Assembly: GCA_029937545.1 (NCBI GenBank)
Contig: JAPYPR010000008.1
Span: 45,333 to 109,332 of the forward strand
Direction: 5' to 3'
Origin: Erythrobacter sp.
GTDB taxonomy: Bacteria > Pseudomonadota > Alphaproteobacteria > Sphingomonadales > Sphingomonadaceae
DNA: 64,000 nt
Under the pieces are notes generated by a model. That model worked only from the letters and a program-made list of their open reading frames with translations. It was not told the DNA's origin and searched no databases. The position numbers were made by a program, and so were the translations under genes. Below, in pieces: positions 51,163 through 60,614 of this stretch. The first letter of the stretch is position 1. Each line of letters begins with the position of its first letter.

Positions 51163-54063
51163 TTAAATTCCCAATCCCCTCCCTCGCCCAAGATCGAGCC
51201 TATGGTGAAACGCGAGCTCGCCGCCAAGCGAGCGACCGCTGCCGGTGCTGATACCCAACTCGGTCTTGCGATTGGCGAGGAGCGATTCGAGCTGGGGGTC
51301 GCGCTGAAGGCTCTTGGCCATACTCGCCATCTCAGACCGAGTTGAACGGTAGCTGCTCATCTCCCCATGCACGTAATTGTGCTGGCTCTTTCGCTCAAGC
51401 TTGTGCCAGCGGGCAACAAATTGGTCGGCTCGCTCCTGCCCAGTTTCCCGAATTTTCTGCTCGGCTTTCATGGCAAGAATGGCGCGGCGCACCCGTCCAC
51501 TTGCGGCTTCGTGCGCGAGCGGCTGATCCGTGAGGTAGGCACGCTCGATATCGCGTGAATAGTTTGCGCCAAAGCCGTCCAGCTCGTTGCGGGCAGCCAC
51601 GAGCTCCTGCCTCAGCGCCGCATGACCGCCCTGCTCAAAAGGCTGATCGAGTGTCGCGCCGTTTTCCTGCGCGAGGAACAGATGGCTGACAGCCCGGGCA
51701 TGACGCTGAACAGCTGCCTGCGCCTTGATCTGCCGATCTGTTTCCGGCGCTGGCGAGTGCGGCAACTGCAGACCATTCAAAAGGCCGCGCACCTTTTCAG
51801 GGACCTTGCGGACGATCTCGGCGACCCGCTCGCGGAAGCTGATACCGCGCCGCTCGGCAAAGCGACATTCCACGCCTTCGCTCCGGCCATAGTCGGAAGC
51901 CATATCCTTGGTGCGTTCGCGAGAAAGGGTGCGGACAAGTTTTTCGGCATCCGCGAAGTCATCTTTGCCATAGTGCAGCGAGACGGACTCGCGGTGACGC
52001 GACAGCGCGACATAGGCGCTGTGCTGATCCATTCCCGGCGTGGCCAAGACATGGGTACGGTCCACGGTCACGCCTTGCGACTTGTGGATGGTCGCGGCGT
52101 AACCGTGATCGATATGGGCATAGTCCTTTGTGTCGAATGCTACGCTTCGACCATCGTCGAGCAACACAGCCATACGCTGCGCGCTGACCGATTGCACCGT
52201 GCCAAGGCTCCCGTTCTTGACGCCCAGCTCGCGGTCGTTGCGCAGAAACATCAACCGATCGCCGGTTGCAAAGTCTCGCGTGCCGCGCTCGGCGTTTATG
52301 GACACGTCCGCACCAAGCGCGCTGTCCTCGCGCAGCTTGCCGCGCGCCAGAACATTGAGCGCGCGCACCTCATCATTGGTGTGCGTCAGAATCATCCGCG
52401 AGTGCTCGGGATCGGCGGCGCGTTCGCGGTTCCAGCTCTCAATCAGTTCCTCACGCGCAGCGTCGCGCGTCTCGGCAGTGTGCACCATACCGTTCGCGGA
52501 ATACGCATCCACTGCATCGGCGGTGCGTCCGGTCGCCAAATGCCGCGTGGCATCGCGCTGCCAGTCAACCTGCTGCCGCCTGATCTCGGTGATCTCGACA
52601 TGGCCATGCCGCTCGGCAATCGACCGGAACGCCGCACCCGCTTCGATGGCCTGCAACTGCTGCGGATCGCCGACCAGAACGACCTTCGCTCCGGCATCAT
52701 TCGCGACAGAAAGAACCCGCTCCATCTGGCGCGAACCGATCATCCCGGCCTCGTCGATCACGAGCACGTCACTCGCGGTAAGCAAGTCACGGCCCTGCGC
52801 CCACTGATGCTCAAGGCTGGCGATGGTGCGCGAGGCGATACCCGATCCGCCTTCGAGATTTTCAGCGGCAATGCCGGAAAGCGCTGCGCCGCGCACCGAA
52901 AGGCCAGCATGCTCCCACGCCTCGCGCGCAACGCCCAGCATCGCGCTCTTCCCCGTCCCGGCATAGCCGACGACGATCCCAAGGTCTCCGCCAGCAGTTA
53001 CATGATCGAAGGCCGCGCGCTGCTCGCCTGAAAGGACAAGTCCCCGCACTTCGGCGGCGGAAAGCGCACGCTCGCATGGCTGCCCCCGAAGGCGAAATTG
53101 CTCGCGCCTGGCGATCAAAGCGGAAGCGCGTTCCATTCGCGCTTCCACCTCGATCATGTCGCGCGACGTAAAACGTTCGTTCCCGCGACCATCCTTGCCC
53201 AACGCGACCAGATTAGGGGAGGACTGCACTGTACTCAATGCGCGATCGAACTGTTCTTTGCCATCCGAATGACGGTGCACAAACTTCGCAAGGTCGCGGC
53301 GCGTAAATGTCGCCTGGCCCTTGGTAATCGCGTCGAGGGCAATGTCGGGATTGGCGATGATCCGCTCGCCGTTTTCGCGGGCGATGGCGTGATGTTCGAT
53401 CAGCCGGTCCGCGTCCGGCCCCATGCGGAGCGAGGGCGCACCGATCTTGGTCTGAGGCTCAAGGTCAATCCCCTGCACCTCCAGACTGCGATGATCGATC
53501 CGCGCGTCGATATCGAGCGATGCCAGCCGCTCGTTGACATGATCGGCCCAGCGCTCGCGCCATGCGCTGATCAGCTCGGTGCGGTTCCAGTCGCGGACCT
53601 TCGGGCCGAAGCCGTCCTCGCTCACTTCCCGCATCGTAAGCATGACATGGGCATGCGGTTTGGCGAGACGGTCCGCTCCGATGTCCCAATGCACGTTGAG
53701 GTCGGCGACCATCCCGCGCTCGACAAACTCTTGCCTTACAAAATCGCGGGCCAGTTCGACTCCTTGCTGCTGGTTCAGCTCGCGCGGAATGGCGAATTCG
53801 ATCTCGCGCGAGAGCTGCGCGTCCTTGCGCAGTTCCGTCGCCTCGACCTCATTCCACAGGGTCGAGCGGTCGCCCAGCCGTTCGGGCGCAGCGTCGGGCA
53901 GCATCACTTCGGAATGGACGACGCCAGCCTTGTTCGTGAAGTCATGCGAACGATCGAGCCGGTCATCATGAAGCCGCTCAGCGGAACGGTAGGCAGCGGA
54001 GGCGACCGCGCTCGATCCCGCGCTGCGGGAAATGACTTTTGCCGAGAAATGGTAGATCGCCAT
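51163..54063 (-). CDS. traA: Ti-type conjugative relaxase TraA (relaxase + RecD-like helicase)
   Basis: MAIYHFSAKVISRSAGSSAVASAAYRS, HAHVMLTMREV, GYAGTGKSAMLGVA, VLIDEAGMIGSRQ; start at internal MAIYHFS. Confidence 0.93.
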   Translation of the reverse strand: MAIYHFSAKVISRSAGSSAVASAAYRSAERLHDDRLDRSHDFTNKAGVVHSEVMLPDAAPERLGDRSTLWNEVEATELRKDAQLSREIEFAIPRELNQQQGVELARDFVRQEFVERGMVADLNVHWDIGADRLAKPHAHVMLTMREVSEDGFGPKVRDWNRTELISAWRERWADHVNERLASLDIDARIDHRSLEVQGIDLEPQTKIGAPSLRMGPDADRLIEHHAIARENGERIIANPDIALDAITKGQATFTRRDLAKFVHRHSDGKEQFDRALSTVQSSPNLVALGKDGRGNERFTSRDMIEVEARMERASALIARREQFRLRGQPCERALSAAEVRGLVLSGEQRAAFDHVTAGGDLGIVVGYAGTGKSAMLGVAREAWEHAGLSVRGAALSGIAAENLEGGSGIASRTIASLEHQWAQGRDLLTASDVLVIDEAGMIGSRQMERVLSVANDAGAKVVLVGDPQQLQAIEAGAAFRSIAERHGHVEITEIRRQQVDWQRDATRHLATGRTADAVDAYSANGMVHTAETRDAAREELIESWNRERAADPEHSRMILTHTNDEVRALNVLARGKLREDSALGADVSINAERGTRDFATGDRLMFLRNDRELGVKNGSLGTVQSVSAQRMAVLLDDGRSVAFDTKDYAHIDHGYAATIHKSQGVTVDRTHVLATPGMDQHSAYVALSRHRESVSLHYGKDDFADAEKLVRTLSRERTKDMASDYGRSEGVECRFAERRGISFRERVAEIVRKVPEKVRGLLNGLQLPHSPAPETDRQIKAQAAVQRHARAVSHLFLAQENGATLDQPFEQGGHAALRQELVAARNELDGFGANYSRDIERAYLTDQPLAHEAASGRVRRAILAMKAEQKIRETGQERADQFVARWHKLERKSQHNYVHGEMSSYRSTRSEMASMAKSLQRDPQLESLLANRKTELGISTGSGRSLGGELAFHHRLDLGRGRGLGI

Positions 54064-54090
54064 AGCGGCAATCCAGTTACTGCAAACAAG

Positions 54091-54120
54091 CGACGTCGGC
54101 ACGACGTATAAGCGCGCCCT
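54091..54120. promoter_or_regulatory. Candidate oriT / nic region of Ti/RSF1010 (MOBQ) type
   Basis: CGACGTCGGCACGACGTATAAGCGCGCCCT between divergent traA and traC/D-like genes; resembles TAAGTGCGCCCT-type nic and the Ti oriT ATACGTCG core. Confidence 0.65.
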
Positions 54121-54234
54121 CACATGATAAAATCCTGTTCGGGATCGGCCCGTGCCAGCCCGTCCCGGCAACACTGCAGCAATCGGAAGCGAAGCGCTTT
54201 AAGATGTTCCCATCACCCAATGACGGAGACAATC

Positions 54235-54540
54235 ATGCGCAAACCCAGAGATTTCGATGCCGAGCTCAAGGCCCTCAATGAGAAGGCCGCGATGCTCAAA
54301 AGCCGCAAGGTGCAGCAGTTTGGCGATCTGGTGATTGCGACCGGTGCCGACACGCTCAGCATCGAGGAACTAACCGGCGCACTCGTCGCAATCGCCACGA
54401 CGCAGGAACCCCAAAAGCGGGAGGCGTGGGCGACGAAGGGACAGGCATTCTTTCAAGGGAAGACGCGGAACACAGGCAAGCGCACTCAAGGCAACAATGA
54501 AGGCGCTCCGAAAGGTCCGGACAGCGATCCTGCGCGTTGA
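54235..54540 (+). CDS. Conjugal transfer accessory protein (TraC/TraD-like)
   Basis: MRKPRDFDAELKALNEKAAMLKSRKVQQFGDLVIATGADTLSIEELTGALVAI, divergent from traA. Confidence 0.75.
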   Translation: MRKPRDFDAELKALNEKAAMLKSRKVQQFGDLVIATGADTLSIEELTGALVAIATTQEPQKREAWATKGQAFFQGKTRNTGKRTQGNNEGAPKGPDSDPAR

Positions 54541-54781
54541 AGCCAGCCAGCGCCGCACCGACACAAGAGCCTGGGCCATGAAACGACGCGAACGGACGCG
54601 CCACCTGATCGAACTCGGGGGGCTGGTCCGGAAGGCAGGGCTGATTGAACTGACCGAAGATGACCGCGCGGTACTGCTCGGTGCGTTTCTCGCGGTCGCG
54701 GCCAAGCTTCAAAGCGAAGAACGCGAAGCGGCACTGACCTTGTGGAGGCGGCGCGGTAGCCGCGCGTTCAAACAGGAATGA
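54497..54781 (+). CDS. traD: Conjugal transfer protein TraD
   Basis: RRERTRHLIELGGLVRKAGLIELTEDDRAVLLGAFLAVAAKL. Confidence 0.8.
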   Translation: MKALRKVRTAILRVEASQRRTDTRAWAMKRRERTRHLIELGGLVRKAGLIELTEDDRAVLLGAFLAVAAKLQSEEREAALTLWRRRGSRAFKQE

Positions 54782-54829
54782 AGCGAATACAGGGTGCAGG
54801 CCGAGTCCGGTTTTGCTAGACTGAAACAA

Positions 54830-55768
54830 ATGCGAAACGATCTCGATCATCTGCCACCACAGAAACAACGCGAACTGGAACGCGTGGTGCAGCTTGTGTT
54901 CGAAGAGTTCGACGACGCCTTCGCGCTCTCCAAACACGAATGGAAGAAGGCGGGACGCATCCTGAAGGTCATTCTTTACGGCAGCTATGCGCGGGGCACT
55001 TGGGTCGACGAACCTCACACCGCCAAGGGCTATCAGTCGGATTACGATCTGCTCATCATCGTCAATGACACGCGGTTGACCGACAGGGTCAAATACTGGG
55101 CAAGGCTGGATGACCGGCTGATGCGCGAATATGGCGTTACCGGCACGCTCAAGACCCCCGTCAACTTCATCGTTCACACGCTTCAAGAGGTGAACGACGG
55201 GCTGGCCCATGGTCGCTACTTCTTCATGGATGTGAAGCAGGATGGAATCGCGCTCTACCAGTCAGACGACACCGAGCTGTACACGCCCAAGCCCAAGACA
55301 CCCGAGCAGGCACACTGCATGGCGCAGGAATACTTCGAAGACTGGATGCCCAGCGCGTCAGATTTCTTTGATGGGTATCTCGACGCCAAAGCGCGAGGGA
55401 AGTTCAAAAAAGCTGTCTTCGATTTGCATCAGTCCGCTGAGCGAATGTATCATACCGCATTGCTGGTCTGCACTTTCTACACCCCGCACGTGCACAACCT
55501 CGGGTTCCTTCGCACTCAGGCCGAGCGCATCGATCCGCGCCTGACCTATGTCTGGCCGCGCGAAACGAGGCGCGATCGCGCGCGCTTCGAGAAGCTCAAA
55601 GAGGCCTATGTGAAGGCGCGCTACTCAAAGCACTATCGCATCACGAAGGAAGAACTCGAATGGCTCGGCGAACAGGTCGAGGAGCTGGGACGCGTCGTCC
55701 ACGAGGTTTGCACCGAGCGCCTCGAAAAGCTCAAAGCTGACGCCAGGGCGCGAACGGATAACCAGTGA
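54830..55768 (+). CDS. Nucleotidyltransferase + HEPN domain protein
   Basis: NT motif LYGSYARGTW...GYQSDYDLLIIV; C-terminal HEPN-like helices (FKKAVFDLHQSAERMYHTALLVCTFYTPHVHNLGFL). Confidence 0.85.
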   Translation: MRNDLDHLPPQKQRELERVVQLVFEEFDDAFALSKHEWKKAGRILKVILYGSYARGTWVDEPHTAKGYQSDYDLLIIVNDTRLTDRVKYWARLDDRLMREYGVTGTLKTPVNFIVHTLQEVNDGLAHGRYFFMDVKQDGIALYQSDDTELYTPKPKTPEQAHCMAQEYFEDWMPSASDFFDGYLDAKARGKFKKAVFDLHQSAERMYHTALLVCTFYTPHVHNLGFLRTQAERIDPRLTYVWPRETRRDRARFEKLKEAYVKARYSKHYRITKEELEWLGEQVEELGRVVHEVCTERLEKLKADARARTDNQ

Positions 55769-55956
55769 AGCCTTCGCTCGCAGCGCGTCAGCTTAACGTG
55801 ATGGCGTGCCGAAAGCGGCCTTTCCGCTTACGACCTAAATGCGTTCATTCACCAAAACTCGATTTTGTGTCAGCTTTGCGCCCCAACCTCTGGCGTTCGG
55901 TCGCGTGGCAGTTTATCCCAAAAGTTGTCATAGGTAAGCTTTGGTTTGCTATTCGA

Positions 55957-57741
55957 TTAACTCTTAGGCCGTGTATCGCTCCAAGGTAAAATCGGCCGCC
56001 GTCGCGAATATTCGGTCCACGTGTCCAGATCAAGAATCAGCCGATATTTGTCGCGCAGGCGTTCGAACAATAGTCGGTCGCGCGGCTCTGGTTTACCTGG
56101 CCCCGCAGGTTTTGATTTGAGATATCTGCCCAAAACTCCCAGTAGGAAATCTGGCGCGCTAATTCCAAAGTGGGGCTTTGAGACAATTTGTATTCCGAAA
56201 GCTAACGGACGGCGATCATCGTGGGCCTTGAGGTGATCGAAGACGCTTTGAACGAGTGCTTCGGTTTTCGCAGCTGAGACTTTGCTGTTCTGCTCAAAAT
56301 AAAGAAAGGCAAATTGGCTCTCGGCGGCCTTTAACCGTCGTTCGATCAGCGCGCCGAGCAACCGGAGATAAGTTTTCTCATAGTGTGGCGGCCCGTCGTA
56401 TTCGGCAAAAGCGACGTAACCTTCAAAACGCATGCCAGCGAGACGCTTGATGTATTGGATGCGAAGGTCCTCGGTTGCGTCCGCAAAATGAAGTCCCCGC
56501 TTGCGCAACGCTTCGACATTTCCATCCAAGTAGATGTCGTTCAAAGCTGCTGATAAAACTTGGCCTGCCTCTGTGGCCATTCGCGGACCATGCTGGCTCA
56601 CGGTCATGCCAAGCGCGAGGATCGTTTTGCCTTCATTCTGAAACTCTGCCTCGTCGACGAAGAGATAGAAAGGAGATCTGTGTTGGCCGCGCGGCACGAA
56701 ACTTGGTTTCATGCCTTCAGCCTGTAATGCCCCACGCCAATCCGTCTTCAGACGCGCGGCCAGCGCAGGTTCGTGGTGCGCGACGAACCGGACTGTTCCA
56801 TCCAGACGATTGACTTCTTGCTGGATCACACTGCCATCATTGATACCAAGATGCCGAAAATGGTCTCCTAAACCAAACTTGCCAGCGTAATAGAGCTCCT
56901 GCCGCAAGCGGCGTTTCAGCTTGCGTGGAACATGTGGTTGAGCTGGATCGCTGATGCTAAGACCCGTTACGTAATGCGCTTGGCCAATTTTGGAGCGGCG
57001 TGTTTTCTGCTCCGCAAGCACGAAGCCTCGCTCCTCGACGAGACGACGAAGGATTCCAAGGTCCGGTAGATTGCCAATGCCAGAGAAAGTCAGATCGTCG
57101 GCATATCGCGTGTAGGTAGTATCTGTAGCCTTGGCCAGCGCTTCACAGGCAAGGTCAAGCGGTAGCGCAACTGCATTCGAGATGACCGGGCTAGTCGGCA
57201 AACCGAGCGGTAGCCCGCCGCCGATGGTTACAAACTCTGCAAGTAGATCGGCCACTTCGGAGCCAATCCCCAGAGTTTTGAATAATCGCCCGATGCGGTC
57301 CTCTGAAATTGAGGGGAAGAACTCTCGCAGATCGACCGTGAGCAAGCCTTCGTGGCCTGTATGGACAGCGGCGTTCTCACGAATGTTGCGTCCCTGACGG
57401 TAGCCATAAACGGCGTCATGCGGATACCCTGGAAGCAGGATTTGAAAGAAGGTCTCAAGTCGCCGCGCCAACGCTTTATATTCAAGCTTCGCGAGTAAGG
57501 GTTCCCATACGGTGCGATACCCGCGACGCCGGTTACGTTTTGGAATATCGTGTCGAAAGAACATCGGAATCGAGAGAGCTGACGTGGGGCCCACGACGCT
57601 TTCTGATCTTTCGGTCGTCTCTTCGCGCTTTAAAGGCGGATCGAAAGCAAGAACGGCATCGAAAGTAGCTTCGTCGGTTCCAATGGCAACGATGAGCGCT
57701 TCGCGGCTTGTTATGCGACGCAAATCCCCAGGGAACGTCAT
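55957..57741 (-). CDS. Retron-type reverse transcriptase with C-terminal DUF3800-like domain
   Basis: RT YTRYADDLTFSG; retron hallmarks NAAVH (NAxxH) and HYVTGLSISDP (VTG); C-terminal SPFYLFVDEAEFQNEGKTILALGMTVS resembles DUF3800. Confidence 0.75.
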   Translation of the reverse strand: MTFPGDLRRITSREALIVAIGTDEATFDAVLAFDPPLKREETTERSESVVGPTSALSIPMFFRHDIPKRNRRRGYRTVWEPLLAKLEYKALARRLETFFQILLPGYPHDAVYGYRQGRNIRENAAVHTGHEGLLTVDLREFFPSISEDRIGRLFKTLGIGSEVADLLAEFVTIGGGLPLGLPTSPVISNAVALPLDLACEALAKATDTTYTRYADDLTFSGIGNLPDLGILRRLVEERGFVLAEQKTRRSKIGQAHYVTGLSISDPAQPHVPRKLKRRLRQELYYAGKFGLGDHFRHLGINDGSVIQQEVNRLDGTVRFVAHHEPALAARLKTDWRGALQAEGMKPSFVPRGQHRSPFYLFVDEAEFQNEGKTILALGMTVSQHGPRMATEAGQVLSAALNDIYLDGNVEALRKRGLHFADATEDLRIQYIKRLAGMRFEGYVAFAEYDGPPHYEKTYLRLLGALIERRLKAAESQFAFLYFEQNSKVSAAKTEALVQSVFDHLKAHDDRRPLAFGIQIVSKPHFGISAPDFLLGVLGRYLKSKPAGPGKPEPRDRLLFERLRDKYRLILDLDTWTEYSRRRPILPWSDTRPKS

Positions 57742-57783
57742 CGAACCGGAGCTTGCTGTGAGGCGGCATGAGATACGAAGCAA

Positions 57784-57895
57784 GTGGTGCTGAAATCAGC
57801 AGACGCGACTCGCGCCTTGAACCTTATAACCATACCGCCCCCACGCGCCTTATACTGCAAATTGAAGGAGTTTAAAGAAAAGAAGGTTCGGTGAC
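57784..57895 (-). ncRNA. Candidate retron msr-msd-containing leader
   Basis: Upstream of RT: inverted repeats GAACCTT/AAGGTTC (57819-57825, 57883-57889), GCTGA-N2-TCAGC and CGCGA-N-TCGCG. Confidence 0.3.
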
Positions 57896-58055
57896 CATAC
57901 GCCATCCTTGCTATTTCGGCATTTGTGACCCAGCGTCGTCATTCCGCTCCCGGCCTAAAAGCTACCGTTTGAATCACATGCTCAGAATGTCTGCTTCCTA
58001 CTCCAAACTCAGGCGTTCGCAGTCGCGTGAACGGCCCCCTGAAGTGGAAAGGCAG

Positions 58056-58244
58056 CTATCGTGCCCGCGCTCCGCGATCTTCGCAAATCAGCACAAGCGC
58101 TCCAAAATCCTCGCGCTCGCCAAGCCGGTCGGCGATGCCGCGCACACATTCCAGCGGCAGGCCGTTGTCATGCGCCAGCGAGCGCAGATAATCGTCGCGT
58201 GTTTCCGCCCCGCACGCCCGATAGAGCAACAGCAAGTCCGTCAT
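58056..58244 (-). CDS. Small hypothetical protein (62 aa)
   Basis: MTDLLLLYRACGAETRDDYLRSLAHDNGLPLECVRGIADRLGEREDFGALVLICEDRGARAR; protein-like composition. Confidence 0.4.
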   Translation of the reverse strand: MTDLLLLYRACGAETRDDYLRSLAHDNGLPLECVRGIADRLGEREDFGALVLICEDRGARAR

Positions 58245-58862
58245 GTCCCTCTTCCCTCCGGCTGAAAGCCGCACTGCCTGCGGCATGCGGCTCTGCCTTC
58301 CGGCGAGGATGGGAGGGGGAGGGAAAGCCGGAACCGATGCCCTGGCGCGGGCCAGCGGGCACAGCCCGCCACACGGGGGTGTCTGTTCCGGTTTGGGAAC
58401 GAGAGGGCAAAGCCCCTTGGCGTTCCCTTCAATCAAACATCTGCGCCGTCAGGCGCTGCCCCGAGCCGCGTCAGCGGCTCACAGAAACGGCGCCCTCGCG
58501 CGGCGCGACGCAGACGGGCGATGTGTCGGCAAGCCGAGTGCGCGGCAAGGCTGTTGCATCGCAGATGCAGCGCCGCTGACGCAATCGAGCGCGCGACCGG
58601 CGCTCGCCCGGCAAGAAGAGAGGCGAGAGCGCCTGCGGGTCAGCACAAAGACGCCGCGCCCGCAGGAGCGCAGAATGCGCGGGACCGAGCGCGTCCTCCG
58701 GAAACTCCCGCTCAACTTGAACTGCTCCCGATCGTAACCCGGATGGGCCGGGACTACAGGCCCGGTCCGCGCAGCGGACAGAGCGGGTCGCCCGCAGGGC
58801 AGCCCAAAGTGGCACACGCGAAAGTACCTTGCCAGTTGTCCCCGGATACGCCATTGAATGTG

Positions 58863-58881
58863 AGAACATAAATAGAACATA
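58863..58881 (+). promoter_or_regulatory. Candidate operator of the R-M operon
   Basis: AGAACATAAATAGAACATA: AGAACATA repeated with 11-bp period, ~57 bp before the MTase start. Confidence 0.35.
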
Positions 58882-58937
58882 TGCTTGCCAAAAGGGTCTG
58901 ATTCCGACAATGTGTCATAAATTGTCCCAGAGGTAAC

Positions 58938-60158
58938 ATGCTCAACGAATTCGCCACACTCCGCGTCCGTGCCGGTCTTTCACTTGAAGACGCAGCAGGT
59001 CTCACAGGCTATAGTGTGCGCCAGCTGCAGCGCTGGGAAGCAGGCGTCGGAAAGCCGAGAGATGCAGCGGCGCGGGTGCTGGCATCACTGGCCGGAACAG
59101 AGCCTGCTGCAGTCGGCACCCGGTTCAATTTCGTCGACCTGTTCGCCGGGATCGGCGGGATTCGTAAAGGCTTCGACGCTATCGGCGGGCATTGCGTGTT
59201 CACGTCCGAATGGAACAAGTTCGCGCAGGAAACCTATGCTGCAAACTTCCGCGACAATCACCCGCCCCACGGTGACATCACGCAGATTCCCGCTGATGAA
59301 ATTCCTGACCATGATGTGTTGCTCGCGGGCTTTCCCTGCCAGCCCTTCTCGATCGCAGGCGTTTCCAAGAAGAACTCGCTCGGACGCCGGCATGGCTTCC
59401 TCGATGAGACGCAGGGCACACTGTTCTTCGATGTCGCCCGGATCATCCGCGCGAAACGGCCTGCAGCCTTCCTGCTCGAGAACGTCAAGAATCTCACCGG
59501 TCATGACAAGGGCCGCACCTTCGAGGTTATCCTCCGGACGCTGACCGAGGAACTGGGCTACAAGGTCTGGCATAAGGTGATCGACGCGCAGCACTTCGTG
59601 CCGCAACACCGCGAGCGGATTGTGATTGTCGGGTTTCGCGAGAACGTGCCCTTCGACTGGGACGATCTGACGCTGCTCCCGAAGGGCAACGTGCGGCTCG
59701 CAAGCATCCTGCATCCGGAGAACGGCTCCGAGAATGCCGAAGAGCCCTACACGCTTGGCTCCGGTGCGAAGGTCAACGGCAAGTATACATTGTCCGACAA
59801 GCTCTGGCAGTACCTGCAAGGCTATGCCGCAAAGCACAAGGCAGCCGGGAACGGATTCGGCTTCGGGCTGGTGACGCCCGACGATGTCGCGCGGACGCTC
59901 TCGGCGCGCTATTACAAGGACGGTTCGGAAATTCTGGTGAGTCAGGGAAGCCGGAAGAACCCGCGCCGTCTCACTCCGCGCGAATGCGCGCGGCTGATGG
60001 GTTATGGTGATGACTTCCGCATCCCGGTGTCAGATACGCAGGCTTACAAGCAGTTCGGCAACTCGGTTGCGGTTCCGGTGTTCGAGGCGGTGGCAAAGGT
60101 AATGCAGCCGCACATTCAGGCTCTTGTTCAACCGGCGAGGCAGCGCAAAGCTGCCTGA
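58938..60158 (+). CDS. DNA (cytosine-5) methyltransferase with N-terminal HTH domain
   Basis: [33 protein letters not shown]-terminal [39 protein letters not shown]. Confidence 0.95.
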   Translation: MLNEFATLRVRAGLSLEDAAGLTGYSVRQLQRWEAGVGKPRDAAARVLASLAGTEPAAVGTRFNFVDLFAGIGGIRKGFDAIGGHCVFTSEWNKFAQETYAANFRDNHPPHGDITQIPADEIPDHDVLLAGFPCQPFSIAGVSKKNSLGRRHGFLDETQGTLFFDVARIIRAKRPAAFLLENVKNLTGHDKGRTFEVILRTLTEELGYKVWHKVIDAQHFVPQHRERIVIVGFRENVPFDWDDLTLLPKGNVRLASILHPENGSENAEEPYTLGSGAKVNGKYTLSDKLWQYLQGYAAKHKAAGNGFGFGLVTPDDVARTLSARYYKDGSEILVSQGSRKNPRRLTPRECARLMGYGDDFRIPVSDTQAYKQFGNSVAVPVFEAVAKVMQPHIQALVQPARQRKAA

Positions 60159-60161
60159 GGC

Positions 60162-60614
60162 GTGACCGACGTTCATGACCCGGCAACGCGCAGCCGCAAT
60201 ATGGCGGCGATCAGAGCGCGCGACACGAAGCCCGAACTGTTGATCCGCACGGCTCTGCACGCGGCGGGCTTTCGCTACCGGCTCGATGTCCGCAACCTGC
60301 CCGGAAGGCCGGATATCGTCCTGCCCCGGTTTCGGGCGGTCGTCTTCGTACATGGCTGCTTCTGGCACCGGCACGAGTGCGATCTCTTCCGTTGGCCGGA
60401 AACCAGACCAGAGTTCTGGCACGAGAAGCTCAACACCAACGCAGACCGTGATCAAAAGGCCGCCGAAGCTCTCGCCAAAGCGGGATGGCGGCAGGCGGTG
60501 ATCTGGGAATGCGCGCTGAAGGGCAGAAACAAGCGCGATTTTCAGGACACTATGCAGCGACTGATCGGCTGGATACAGTCGGACAGGAAGGCGATTACTA
60601 TCAGGGGCGAATAA
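60162..60614 (+). CDS. vsr: Very short patch repair endonuclease Vsr
   Basis: RSRNMAAIRARDTKPELLIRTALHAAGFRYRLD..LPGRPDIVLPRFRAVVFVHGCFWHRHEC. Confidence 0.95.
   Translation: MTDVHDPATRSRNMAAIRARDTKPELLIRTALHAAGFRYRLDVRNLPGRPDIVLPRFRAVVFVHGCFWHRHECDLFRWPETRPEFWHEKLNTNADRDQKAAEALAKAGWRQAVIWECALKGRNKRDFQDTMQRLIGWIQSDRKAITIRGE

Noticed and set aside
51622-54111. Long plus-strand ORFs (469 aa, 337 aa)
   Set aside because: Antisense to TraA relaxase, which has clear motifs; no recognisable domains in the plus-strand translations.
58061-58910. Multiple overlapping ORFs on both strands upstream of the MTase
   Set aside because: Arg/Ala/Pro-rich low-complexity translations in all frames, typical of non-coding GC-rich DNA; only the 62-aa 58056-58244 ORF looks protein-like.
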